In this document: positions 42,428-49,916 of the stretch, in pieces
Numbering within the stretch: position 1 is the stretch's first letter
Layout of the letters: the number at the start of each line of letters is the position of its first letter
DNA from: JAPLUA01 sp964625855
Lineage (GTDB): Bacteria > Verrucomicrobiota > Verrucomicrobiia > Limisphaerales > UBA8199
NCBI GenBank assembly: GCA_964625855.1
Contig: CAZVFC010000002.1
Span: 124,001 to 188,000, forward strand
Length of the DNA stretch: 64,000 nt
Direction of reading: 5' to 3'
Position numbers and translations under genes: made by a program
Notes under the pieces: generated by a model
What the model was told of the DNA's origin: nothing
What the model saw: the letters and a program-made list of their open reading frames with translations, nothing else
Databases searched by the model: none

Positions 42428-42948
42428 CGCGCCGCGTCGAGTTCTCCGAGACGGACCTGGCGGGGATCATGCACTTCTCGAACTTCTTCCGCTTCATGGA
42501 GTCGGCCGAGCACGCGTTCTTTCGGTCGTTGGGCTTTTCGGTGGCGCGGCCCCGCAACGGGGTGGAGGTGTGTTTGCCGCGCGTCCACGCGGAATGCGAC
42601 TACGCTGTTCCCCTGCGGTTCGAGGACGAGGTTCGGGTCCACTTGCTGGTGGAGCGGAAGGGCAGGAGCAGCCTGACTTACCAATTCCGCTTCTGCCGCG
42701 TGAACAGTTCGAGCCCGGAGGAGGTGGCGCGCGGGCGGCTGACGGTGGCGTCGGTGGAGCGCCAGCCAGACGGCGCCCTGAAGGCAGTGCCTTTGCCCAA
42801 AATGATTGCGGACAAGATCCAGCAAGCGCCCGCACACAGGGTGAGTGAAGGAGTGCTTCCCAGGGTGGATTCATTCCCTCTGCTTGACGCGTCGCGACGC
42901 CGGCCAACGAGCCTGCCGCGCGTGCTTTCACGTAACACGCGTCATTAG
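42406..42948 (+). CDS. Hotdog-fold acyl-CoA thioesterase (4-hydroxybenzoyl-CoA thioesterase type)
   Basis: The first 140 residues form a hotdog domain: VTRRVEFSETDLAGIMHFSNFFRFMESAEHAFFRSLGF carries the Asp of the 4HBT family in FSETDLAGIMHF. The rest of the domain is DYAVPLRFEDEVRVHLLVERKGRSSLTYQFRFCR. It would hydrolyse an acyl- or aroyl-thioester. The C-terminal 40 residues (after about residue 140) are polar and unlike the family and could be disordered. The gene overlaps the preceding flavoprotein gene by 22 bp. Given the chorismate lyase and PaaK-like ligase nearby, an aromatic thioester is a reasonable guess, but the substrate is not shown by the sequence. Confidence 0.87.
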   Translation: MPYEFQVTRRVEFSETDLAGIMHFSNFFRFMESAEHAFFRSLGFSVARPRNGVEVCLPRVHAECDYAVPLRFEDEVRVHLLVERKGRSSLTYQFRFCRVNSSSPEEVARGRLTVASVERQPDGALKAVPLPKMIADKIQQAPAHRVSEGVLPRVDSFPLLDASRRRPTSLPRVLSRNTRH

Positions 42949-42972
42949 CAGTCCGATAACTCACTGTATCTC

Positions 42973-43560
42973 ATGCACGACACCATCGTATCCAATTCCT
43001 CACAGTCGCAAGGCTCGGCCTGGCTCCTTTTCTCGCTGTTGACAGTCTGCTGCTGGGGCCTGTACGGCGCCTTCCTGCACTCCGGCCAGGCGGGAATGCA
43101 CGACCCGGTGAACGGTCGGTACAAGGCATTCCTGTGCGTGGGGGTAGCTTATTTTCTCACCGCCGTGCTGGCGCCGCTCGCCGTTTTGTGGCTGCGGGGC
43201 GCCTCGTGGAGCTTCACCCCGGGCGGGGTCGGCTGGTCCGTGTTAGCCGGGGTCGTTGGGGCGGCTGGGGCTTTCGGCGTGCTGCTGGCATTTGGCGCCA
43301 GGGGCACACCGGCGGTGGTCATGTCCATCGTCTTCGCGGGGGCGCCGGTCTTGAACGCGATCTATACCCTGGCGCTGCATCCGCCGGCGGGCGGCTGGCA
43401 AAGGCTGCCCTGGCCATTTGTCCTGGGCATCGTTTTGGCGGCCGTCGGCGGGTGTTTGGTTTCGCTCTATAAGCCGACCCCGGGCGTGCCACCCGCCAAA
43501 CCAGCCATTGCTGCACCGGCCGAATCACTCGGGGGCACTACCGCCGGACAGGCGCTGTAG
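42973..43560 (+). CDS. EamA/DMT-like small membrane protein (half-transporter size)
   Basis: The 195-residue protein has about five transmembrane helices (SAWLLFSLLTVCCWGLYGAFL, FLCVGVAYFLTAVLAPLAVLWL, VGWSVLAGVVGAAGAFGVLLAFGA, VVMSIVFAGAPVLNAIYTLAL, WPFVLGIVLAAVGGCLVSL). The Gly/Ala-rich plan and the PVLNAIYTL segment resemble one half of a drug/metabolite transporter (EamA) protein. It may dimerise to give a full transporter that exports a pathway product. It ends with a Pro/Ala-rich hydrophilic tail. It follows the thioesterase by 24 bp and precedes the PaaK-like ligase by 27 bp, on the same strand. Confidence 0.8.
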   Translation: MHDTIVSNSSQSQGSAWLLFSLLTVCCWGLYGAFLHSGQAGMHDPVNGRYKAFLCVGVAYFLTAVLAPLAVLWLRGASWSFTPGGVGWSVLAGVVGAAGAFGVLLAFGARGTPAVVMSIVFAGAPVLNAIYTLALHPPAGGWQRLPWPFVLGIVLAAVGGCLVSLYKPTPGVPPAKPAIAAPAESLGGTTAGQAL

Positions 43561-43587
43561 CAAGGGCCACCGCGCCGGAAGGTTAGT

Positions 43588-44964
43588 ATGATGACCGAGA
43601 CAGTCGTTCCGATTCCTCAGCCAAGCGAGGCGCCGTGGAACGTTGGCCCAGCGTCTCTGCCCGAGGCTTCGCGCACCGGTGGCTGGCCGAGGCGTGAGGA
43701 GATCGAGCGATTGCAGTTGCGCAAGCTGCGGATTCTCTTGGCGGCGATTCTTCCCTCGAACGAGTTTTACGCCCGGAAGCTCGCTGGTTACGAACCCGCC
43801 ATCCCGCCCGCAAGCCTGGAGGCATACGCGCGCCAGATCCCCATCACGACACGACATGAGCTTGTCCGCGACCGGCTCGCTAACCCGCCCTACGGGACGA
43901 ACCTGACCTTCCCTCTGGAAACCTACGTGCGCTGCCACCAAACCAGCGGGACGACAACCATGCCGATGCGCTGGCTGGACACTGTGGAGAGTTGGAGCCA
44001 CATCGTGGACAACTGGGGGCACATCCTCCACGCCGCAGGCGTCACCCGGCGGGACCGGTTCTTCTTCGCCTTTTCCTTCGGGCCGTTCCTTGGCTTTTGG
44101 TCGGCGCTGGAAGCGGTCCAGCGGCTGGGATGTTTCTGCTTCCCCGGCGGCTCAATGACGAGCCATGCACGGCTGCAGGCCATCCTGGACAACGGCGTTA
44201 CGGCGCTTTGCTGCACGCCGACTTACGCGCACCACTTGGGCGAGGTCGCCCGGGACAAGCGGGTGGACCTGACCCGCAGCCGCCTGCGACTCCTGATCGT
44301 GGCGGGCGAAGCAGGCGGCAGCATCCCTGCCACTCGCGCCCGCATCGAAGAACTCTGGCCCGGGGCCACGGTCTTCGACCACCACGGCATGACGGAAGTC
44401 GGTCCGGTCTCCTACCAGTGTCCAGCCCGACCGGGAACGCTGCACGTCCTCGAATCGGCCTATCTGCCGGAGGTGATCAACCCCAATTCCGGCGCGCCAG
44501 TCGCCGCGGGTGAAACCGGCGAGTTGGTCCTGACGACCCTCGACCGGACCGGTTCGCCCCTGCTGCGGTATCGCACGGGGGATCTGGTGAAGCCGCGCCT
44601 GCGCTCGATCTGCGCCTGTGGCCGGCACGACCTGGCGCTGGATGGAGGCATCCTCGGCCGCAGCGATGATATGGTGGTGGTGCGCGGGGTGAACGTCTAT
44701 CCCAGCCTGGTGGAAGAGATCGTACGGGCTTATCCCCAGGTCACTGAATACCGCGTTCAGCTCGATTGCCGCCAGGCCATGCCCGAGCTTTCCCTGGAGG
44801 TGGAGACCGTGGCCAACAGTCCCGACTTGAGCTCGCTGCCGCGCCGGCTCGAGCAGGCGTTCCAGGCCGCCTTGAATCTCCGTGTGCCGGTGGTGCTGCT
44901 CCCCACAGGTTCGTTGCCCCGGTTCGAGATGAAGGCGCAGCGCTGGTGTAGGGTCACCGAGTGA
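43588..44964 (+). CDS. PaaK-type phenylacetate-CoA ligase-like adenylate-forming enzyme
   Basis: Acyl-adenylate-forming enzyme of the phenylacetate-CoA ligase family. Signatures are RCHQTSGTTTMPMRWLDT (P-loop S/T-S-G-T-T-x-x-P), GLFDHHGMTEVGPVSYQCP region (TVFDHHGMTEVG, with E), GETGELVLTTLDRTGSPLLRYRTGDLVKP (Y-x-T-G-D motif) and GGILGRSDDMVVVRGVNVYPSLVEEIV (the R-x-D-D-M hinge leading to the C-terminal domain). It would activate an aromatic or other carboxylic acid to an adenylate and then a thioester. It is the last gene of this six-gene run; a 565-bp repeat-bearing gap follows. With a UbiC-like lyase in the same run, hydroxybenzoate is the obvious candidate substrate. Confidence 0.88.
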   Translation: MMTETVVPIPQPSEAPWNVGPASLPEASRTGGWPRREEIERLQLRKLRILLAAILPSNEFYARKLAGYEPAIPPASLEAYARQIPITTRHELVRDRLANPPYGTNLTFPLETYVRCHQTSGTTTMPMRWLDTVESWSHIVDNWGHILHAAGVTRRDRFFFAFSFGPFLGFWSALEAVQRLGCFCFPGGSMTSHARLQAILDNGVTALCCTPTYAHHLGEVARDKRVDLTRSRLRLLIVAGEAGGSIPATRARIEELWPGATVFDHHGMTEVGPVSYQCPARPGTLHVLESAYLPEVINPNSGAPVAAGETGELVLTTLDRTGSPLLRYRTGDLVKPRLRSICACGRHDLALDGGILGRSDDMVVVRGVNVYPSLVEEIVRAYPQVTEYRVQLDCRQAMPELSLEVETVANSPDLSSLPRRLEQAFQAALNLRVPVVLLPTGSLPRFEMKAQRWCRVTE

Positions 44965-45101
44965 TGCCGCAGGCCAGGGATGGCCTGGCGCCAGGGTGGC
45001 AGCGGGCTAATCGCCGGATAGCCGGGCAGGCCCGACCCGGGCGCCTCCAGCCTGTCGGGAGCGTGTGGGGGGCGTGTTGTCCGCGTGATGTTACGATGGA
45101 C

Positions 45102-45145
45102 CTTCGAAGGGCCTTCGAAGGGCGTTCGAAGGGCGTTCGAAGGGC
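45102..45145. repeat. 11-bp tandem array TTCGAAGGGCG
   Basis: The self-complementary hexamer TTCGAA starts at 45103, 45114, 45125 and 45136, every 11 bp, with GGGCC or GGGCG between. It has the same period and four-unit length as the arrays at 746-800 and 21436-21479, but a different core. Confidence 0.9.
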
Positions 45146-45260
45146 GATTGAGGAAATTCGGCTCTTTTTGCCGCGCTTCTTTGCGCAGGCTGGGAGGGTT
45201 TGCATGGATATTAGTGCAAAGCAGCCAAGCCGGCAGCCCTGATTGCAGCGCAGGGCCAGT

Positions 45261-45406
45261 GACAAAGTAGCGCAGATTTTCAATCTGCTGTATCACAGAA
45301 TTGCATTCTGCAGAGGGTGCGTGCGCTCGGAGCGCCAGCAAGGATCCGCTACCCTGCCGATTGCAAATCGGCGATACGGCAGATTGAAAATCTGCGCTAC
45401 TTTGTC
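45261..45406. repeat. REPIN-like cluster of inverted 17-nt hairpins
   Basis: The outer arms 45261-45294 and 45373-45406 are inverted repeats with one mismatch over 34 bp. Inside are GCAGATT-TTC-AATCTGC (45272-45288), CAGAAT-TGC-ATTCTG (45296-45310), GCCGATT-GCA-AATCGGC (45356-45372) and GCAGATT-GAA-AATCTGC (45379-45395). Three of the four share the 7-bp stem and 3-nt loop seen in the palindrome at 38281-38365, and the fourth (45296-45310) is the same with a 6-bp stem. Confidence 0.85.
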
Positions 45407-45529
45407 CACAGCCGTGGAGTGCAGCGTGGCTATAAGTAATCTCAATTTGCAAAAGCATGGATCATGATGGACTGTGCGACCGGGTTCCATGATTGCGCTG
45501 AAGGTTGTGGGCGTGGGACACCGGGTTGA

Positions 45530-47911
45530 ATGCTAGACAAAATAACCATAGGAAGCGGGTGGGCGAAGTCGGTCCCGGCCACTGCGGGGCTGGGGGTGGT
45601 GTGTTGTGTCCTGGCTGGCCTTGGGCCAGTGGCGGAAGCGGCGGGCGCGCCAAGGGGCTGGTTGAGCTGGCGCGGGCCGGAGCAGAGCGGGGTTTCGCGT
45701 GAGACCGGCCTGCCGGACCGCGTTGCAGAGCAAGCGGCGCTCTGGCGAGTGGATTTCCCGGGGCAATCGGCCCCGGTGATCGCGAACGGCAAGCTGTACG
45801 CCATGGGCTACCAGGGCCAGGATGCCGATTTGCAGGAGGGGGTGACCTGCTTCGACGCCGAGACCGGCGAGAAGCTCTGGCAGCATCTCTACAACGATTA
45901 CCTGAGCGATACGATTTACCTGCGGTACGCCACCGCGAGTCCGGCGATTGATAGCGAGACGGGCAACGTTTATATGCAAGGCACGCAGGGCATCCTGGCC
46001 GCGTTCACCGAGGACGGCCGCCCGCTCTGGCGGCATTCGCTGATGGAAAAGTTCGGGCGGCTCACCTTTCCCAACAGCCGCACGGCTTCGCCTCTTATTG
46101 ACGCCGACCTGGTTTTCACCCGGGGGATTACGGCGAACTGGGGCGCGCAAGGCCCCGGAGCCGACCGGTTCTATGCCTTCCACAAGAAGACGGGCGAGCT
46201 GGTCTGGGCGTCCAGTCCCTCAGGGCCGCCGAAGGACAATTCCTTTTCGCATCCACAGCTTGGCTGGTACCAGGGCAGGCGCGTTTTCTTCGCCGGCACA
46301 GGCGACGGGAGCGTGGTGTGCGCCAATGCGCGGACCGGCGAACCCCTGTGGCGCGTGCCGCTGTTCCGGGCCGGCATCAATGCCACGGTGCTGGTTCATC
46401 ACGGGGACAAGGTCATCGCCATCTACGGCACGCCTTATGAGTTGGGGCAGATGGTCGCCCTCAAGATGCCCGATGTGCTGCCGGCCAACCCCGCCGCCGG
46501 ACCGGTAGTGCTCGCACGCACGCAGCTTGAACTGTGGGCGAAGGATATTTCCTCCTCGACCGCCTCGCCGATCCTGGTCGGCGACACGATTTATGCGGTC
46601 GCCGAGAAGGGCGATTTGTTCGCGGTGGACGCGAACAACGGTGAGATCAAGTGGAAGCTCAAGCTGGGCATCGAGCAACGGAACGCCTGCCCGCTGTTCG
46701 CCGATGGGAAGCTCTATGTGCCGATGCTCGATGACCCGGCCTCCAAAGCGACTGGCGAGGGAGATGCGGGGAGGAGCGGGGCGCTCTATATCATCCGGCC
46801 CGGCGACAAGGAGGGAGAGATCCTTTGCCACGTCGCCCTGGAGGGCCGTTGCTTCGGGACGCCCGTGGCCTACAACGGCAAGCTTTACCTGCAAACCACG
46901 CGCCATCTTTATTGCTGGGGGACGAGGGGAGATAATCCCGGCCGCGCCACAATGCTGCCGGAGGTGAAGCCGTGGCCCGCTGTGGGACCAGCGACGCAGC
47001 TTCAGGTCATTCCTTCGGAGGTGCTGCTGCACCCGGGTGAAAAGGCCACCTTCCGAGTGCGCTCGCTGGATGCGAACGGCTTTGTTGTCCAGGAACCCAT
47101 CCCCGCCAAGGAGGTGAAATGGGCGAGCTTTGTACCGCCGACGGCGAAGGTGAAGTCGTTGATGCAGGCCGCATTTGATGAAGACGGGGCGCTGGAGGCG
47201 GCGCCGGACCGCGTCCCCTCGGCCGGTGCATTCGAGGCCACGGTGGGCGACTTGAAAGGCTACATTCGCGGCCGGGTGATGCCCAACGTCCCCACCAAGG
47301 AGGATTTCGAGGCGTTCGCGCTGACGGAAACCAACTCCGGGGGTTCCCTGTTTGCCTATCCGCCTCTGCCCTGGATCGGCGCCCGGTTCAAGTTCGAGGT
47401 GCGGGAAAAGGACGGGAACAAGGTGCTGGCCAAGACCACCGACAACCGCTTCTTCCAGCGCGGGACGGTGTTTATCGGCACGCCGGAGATGAGCCAGTAT
47501 GCGATCCAGGCCGACGTGATGAGCGATGGCAACCGCCGCAAGATGTCGGAGGTCGGCGTGGTCAATCAGCGCTACTTGATCGTGCTGAAGGGCAACGAGC
47601 AGAAGCTGGAGGTGAACTCGAACCAGGAGCGGCTGCGCGCGGCCGAGGATTTCGCCTGGTCACCGAACGTGTGGTATCGGCTGAAGGCGCGAGTGGAACG
47701 GAACGCGGACGGCTCGGCGGTGGTGCAAGCCAAGGCGTGGAAGCGCGAGGAACCCGAGCCGGCGGCGTGGACAATCAGCGTGCCTCACAAGACCGCGCAC
47801 CAGGCCGGGTCGCCGGGCTTGTTCGGCTTCTCACCGCAGGATATGGCGGTTTACCTGGACAATGTGGAGGTTACGGCGGATGGGGGTGCGGGAGTTACAT
47901 CGGTTAAATAA
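45530..47911 (+). CDS. Secreted PQQ-type beta-propeller protein with C-terminal jelly roll
   Basis: A 793-residue exported protein. A signal-like N-terminus (LGVVCCVLAGLGPVAEAAG) precedes WLSWRGPEQSGVSRETGLP, the entry strand typical of PQQ-binding-like beta-propellers. Blade repeats of the type VTCFDAETGEKLWQHL, FYAFHKKTGELVWASS, VVCANARTGEPLWRVP and LFAVDANNGEIKWKLKL run to about residue 465. The last 150 residues are a lectin-like beta-sandwich (YAIQADVMSDGNRRKMSEVGVVNQRY, NVWYRLKARVERNADGS). PQQ-dependent dehydrogenase catalytic motifs are not evident, so it could bind PQQ or simply be structural. It begins a coupled operon with a second propeller protein and a symporter. Function unknown. 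Confidence 0.85.
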   Translation: MLDKITIGSGWAKSVPATAGLGVVCCVLAGLGPVAEAAGAPRGWLSWRGPEQSGVSRETGLPDRVAEQAALWRVDFPGQSAPVIANGKLYAMGYQGQDADLQEGVTCFDAETGEKLWQHLYNDYLSDTIYLRYATASPAIDSETGNVYMQGTQGILAAFTEDGRPLWRHSLMEKFGRLTFPNSRTASPLIDADLVFTRGITANWGAQGPGADRFYAFHKKTGELVWASSPSGPPKDNSFSHPQLGWYQGRRVFFAGTGDGSVVCANARTGEPLWRVPLFRAGINATVLVHHGDKVIAIYGTPYELGQMVALKMPDVLPANPAAGPVVLARTQLELWAKDISSSTASPILVGDTIYAVAEKGDLFAVDANNGEIKWKLKLGIEQRNACPLFADGKLYVPMLDDPASKATGEGDAGRSGALYIIRPGDKEGEILCHVALEGRCFGTPVAYNGKLYLQTTRHLYCWGTRGDNPGRATMLPEVKPWPAVGPATQLQVIPSEVLLHPGEKATFRVRSLDANGFVVQEPIPAKEVKWASFVPPTAKVKSLMQAAFDEDGALEAAPDRVPSAGAFEATVGDLKGYIRGRVMPNVPTKEDFEAFALTETNSGGSLFAYPPLPWIGARFKFEVREKDGNKVLAKTTDNRFFQRGTVFIGTPEMSQYAIQADVMSDGNRRKMSEVGVVNQRYLIVLKGNEQKLEVNSNQERLRAAEDFAWSPNVWYRLKARVERNADGSAVVQAKAWKREEPEPAAWTISVPHKTAHQAGSPGLFGFSPQDMAVYLDNVEVTADGGAGVTSVK

Positions 47912-47946
47912 GTTGCATGAGTTACATGAGTTACATGAGTTGCCTG
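47911..47946. repeat. 9-bp tandem array AGTT(A/G)CATG
   Basis: Units AGTTGCATG, AGTTACATG, AGTTACATG and AGTTGCCTG run without gaps from 47911 to 47946, beginning in the last base of the first propeller gene's stop codon. The array lies just upstream of the second propeller gene and supplies spurious ATG codons. Confidence 0.85.
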
Positions 47947-48024
47947 CTGCGAGGGCTGGTGCCTGACTTGGACGCGAAGCGTTTGGAGTACCACCCGCTC
48001 GCGGGCGCTGTCATTCGGGGCGGG

Positions 48025-49674
48025 ATGGTTCGACAGCGGCAGCAAGCTCCGCGCACGCCACAGGCTTCGCGCGGTTCGGGCGCGTCATTGCGCCTTTGCG
48101 TCTTTGCGTTAATAGCGCTTTCGGCCCAGGCGCAGGATTGGCCGCAATGGGGCGGGGCGTCGGCGCGGAACATGTACTGCCCCGCCACCAATCTGCCGGA
48201 CCACTTCACCAAGGGGAACTCGGGCGATGTCAAGTTCAAGAACGGGTCGGAGGAGGTGGATGGTTCGAACCTGGCGAATCTCAAGTGGGTGGCCAAGGTC
48301 GGCTCGCAAAGTTACGGCAATGTCACCGTGTCCAAGGGCCGGGTCTTCATTGGCACCAACAACGAGAACCCCCGCGACCCCCGGCATGTGGGCGACCGGA
48401 GCATTCTTATGTGCTTTGACGAGAAGACCGGCGAGTTGGTGTGGCACCTGGTGGTGACCAAGCTTGCCTCCGGCAAAGTAAATGATTGGGAAGGCCTGGG
48501 GCTGCTGTCTTCGCCGACGATCGAGGGCGACCGGGTCTATGTGGTGAGCAGCCGCTGCGAGGTGCTCTGCCTTGACATCAAAGGGATGGCGGATGGCAAC
48601 GACGGCCCGTTCAAGGACGAGGCCAAATACGTGGTCAAGGACGTGATCCTCGACAAGGGCACGCCGACCGAACGGCACGCGCCGCCGGTCGAACCCGGCC
48701 CGAAAGACGCCGACATTATCTGGCAGTACGACATGATCAATGAGCTGGGGGTGTTCCCGCACAACGCCTCGGACTGCGCGCCGCTGATCGTCGGCGACAT
48801 CGTGTATGTGAACACCTCCAACGGGCAGGACTGGACGCATTCGAACATTCCCTCGCCCAACGCGCCCAGCCTGATCGGATTGAACAAGCGGACCGGGGAA
48901 TTCCTCGGCGAGGACGACGCGAAGATCGGCCCGCGAATCCTGCACGGACAATGGAGCTCGCCGTCCGCAGGCAGCATCAATGGCCGCCAGCTTGTGTTCT
49001 TTGGCGCCGGCGATGGCGTTTGCTACGCGTTCGACCCCAAGCCCGTGAAGGAGGGTGACGGCGATTTCCTGAAGAAGGTGTGGTGGTATGACTGCAACCC
49101 GCCGGAGCGCAAGCAGTTCAAGTACCCGGCGGCGGAAGGCCCCAGCGAGATCAACGCGACGCCGGTCTTCTGGAAGGACCGCGTCTATATCGCGGTCGGC
49201 CAGGACCCGGAGCACGGCGAGGGGGTGGGCATTCTCACCTGCATTGATGCCACCAAGACCGGGGATATCACACAGACCGGGAAGATCTGGTCGTATGACA
49301 AGATCCACCGCAGTATTTCTACGGCGTCCATCACGCCCGAGGGCCTGCTGTTGATCGGGGACTTCTCCGGTTACCTGCATTGTCTGGATGCGGAGACGGG
49401 CAAGTCCTACTGGACGCACGACGTGAAGGCGCACATGTGGGGCTCAACGCTGGTCGCCGACGGCAAGATCTATGTTGGCGACGAGGACGGGGACCTGTTG
49501 GTCATGGAGGCGAGCAAAGAGAAGAAGGTGTTGAGCACGACCAATCTCGGTGCGCCGATCTACTCGACCCCGGTGGTGGCGAACGGGGTGCTCTACGTTG
49601 CCTCCAACACGCATTTATTTGCTTTCCAGAAGAGTGGCGAGCCGGTGGCTCGCCTCAGCCAACCCGTGCCATGA
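48025..49674 (+). CDS. Secreted PQQ-type beta-propeller protein
   Basis: From the ATG at 48025 there is a signal peptide (LRLCVFALIALSAQA), then QDWPQWGGASARNMYCP. Propeller blades include SILMCFDEKTGELVWHLVV, PSLIGLNKRTGEFLGEDDAK, YLHCLDAETGKSYWTHD and VYVVSSRCEVLCLDIKG. The length is 549 residues. It is a paralogue-like partner of the preceding protein without the C-terminal sandwich. An earlier in-frame start at 47917 lies inside the 9-bp array and is unlikely. Its stop overlaps the start of the DUF3311 gene (ATGA), so translation is coupled. PQQ binding is not proven; a role in sensing or oxidising the transported compound is possible. Confidence 0.88.
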   Translation: MVRQRQQAPRTPQASRGSGASLRLCVFALIALSAQAQDWPQWGGASARNMYCPATNLPDHFTKGNSGDVKFKNGSEEVDGSNLANLKWVAKVGSQSYGNVTVSKGRVFIGTNNENPRDPRHVGDRSILMCFDEKTGELVWHLVVTKLASGKVNDWEGLGLLSSPTIEGDRVYVVSSRCEVLCLDIKGMADGNDGPFKDEAKYVVKDVILDKGTPTERHAPPVEPGPKDADIIWQYDMINELGVFPHNASDCAPLIVGDIVYVNTSNGQDWTHSNIPSPNAPSLIGLNKRTGEFLGEDDAKIGPRILHGQWSSPSAGSINGRQLVFFGAGDGVCYAFDPKPVKEGDGDFLKKVWWYDCNPPERKQFKYPAAEGPSEINATPVFWKDRVYIAVGQDPEHGEGVGILTCIDATKTGDITQTGKIWSYDKIHRSISTASITPEGLLLIGDFSGYLHCLDAETGKSYWTHDVKAHMWGSTLVADGKIYVGDEDGDLLVMEASKEKKVLSTTNLGAPIYSTPVVANGVLYVASNTHLFAFQKSGEPVARLSQPVP

Positions 49675-49916
49675 AGCCGAGAACCTATCTCCTCACCGCC
49701 ATGGTGGCGGCGATCTATGTGCTTCACCAGGACTTTTGGAACTGGAACCGGGCTGAGCCGCTGGTCTTCGGTTTCCTGCCGATCGGCCTGGCTTACCAGG
49801 CCGGCTACTCGATCCTGGCCGCCGCGATGATGGCCGTGCTGGTGAAGACGGTTTGGCCGAAGCACCTGGAAGACGTCCAACCCGAGGCTAAGGTCACGAA
49901 GAGAGACGGCGCATGA
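49671..49916 (+). CDS. DUF3311-like small membrane protein
   Basis: Eighty-one residues with two transmembrane helices. The segment FWNWNRAEPLVFGFLPIGLAYQAGYSILAAAMMAVLV matches the DUF3311 pattern (an N-R-x-E-P-x-x-F-G-x-P core followed by a helix). DUF3311 proteins are almost always encoded directly before SSS symporters and are presumed to be symporter partners. Here both junctions are 4-bp ATGA overlaps (49671-49674 and 49913-49916), which strongly supports translation in a fixed ratio with both neighbours. Confidence 0.82.
   Translation: MKPRTYLLTAMVAAIYVLHQDFWNWNRAEPLVFGFLPIGLAYQAGYSILAAAMMAVLVKTVWPKHLEDVQPEAKVTKRDGA

Larger units (their letters stand above)
44965..45529. other. 565-bp repeat-rich intergenic gap
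   Basis: No gene. Just after the PaaK-like stop is a CAGGCCA-GGGA-TGGCCTG hairpin (44970-44987), a possible terminator stem without a U tract. The 11-bp TTCGAAGGGCG array (45102-45145) and the palindrome cluster at 45261-45406 follow, listed separately. The open frames crossing these elements encode peptides that I recognise as typical translated repeat DNA rather than proteins. Confidence 0.65.

Noticed and set aside
45243..45490. Small proteins with IFNLLYHRIAF or IFNLPYRRFAI segments
   Set aside because: They are translations of the palindrome cluster on both strands; the repeated peptide reflects repeated DNA and there is no independent coding evidence.
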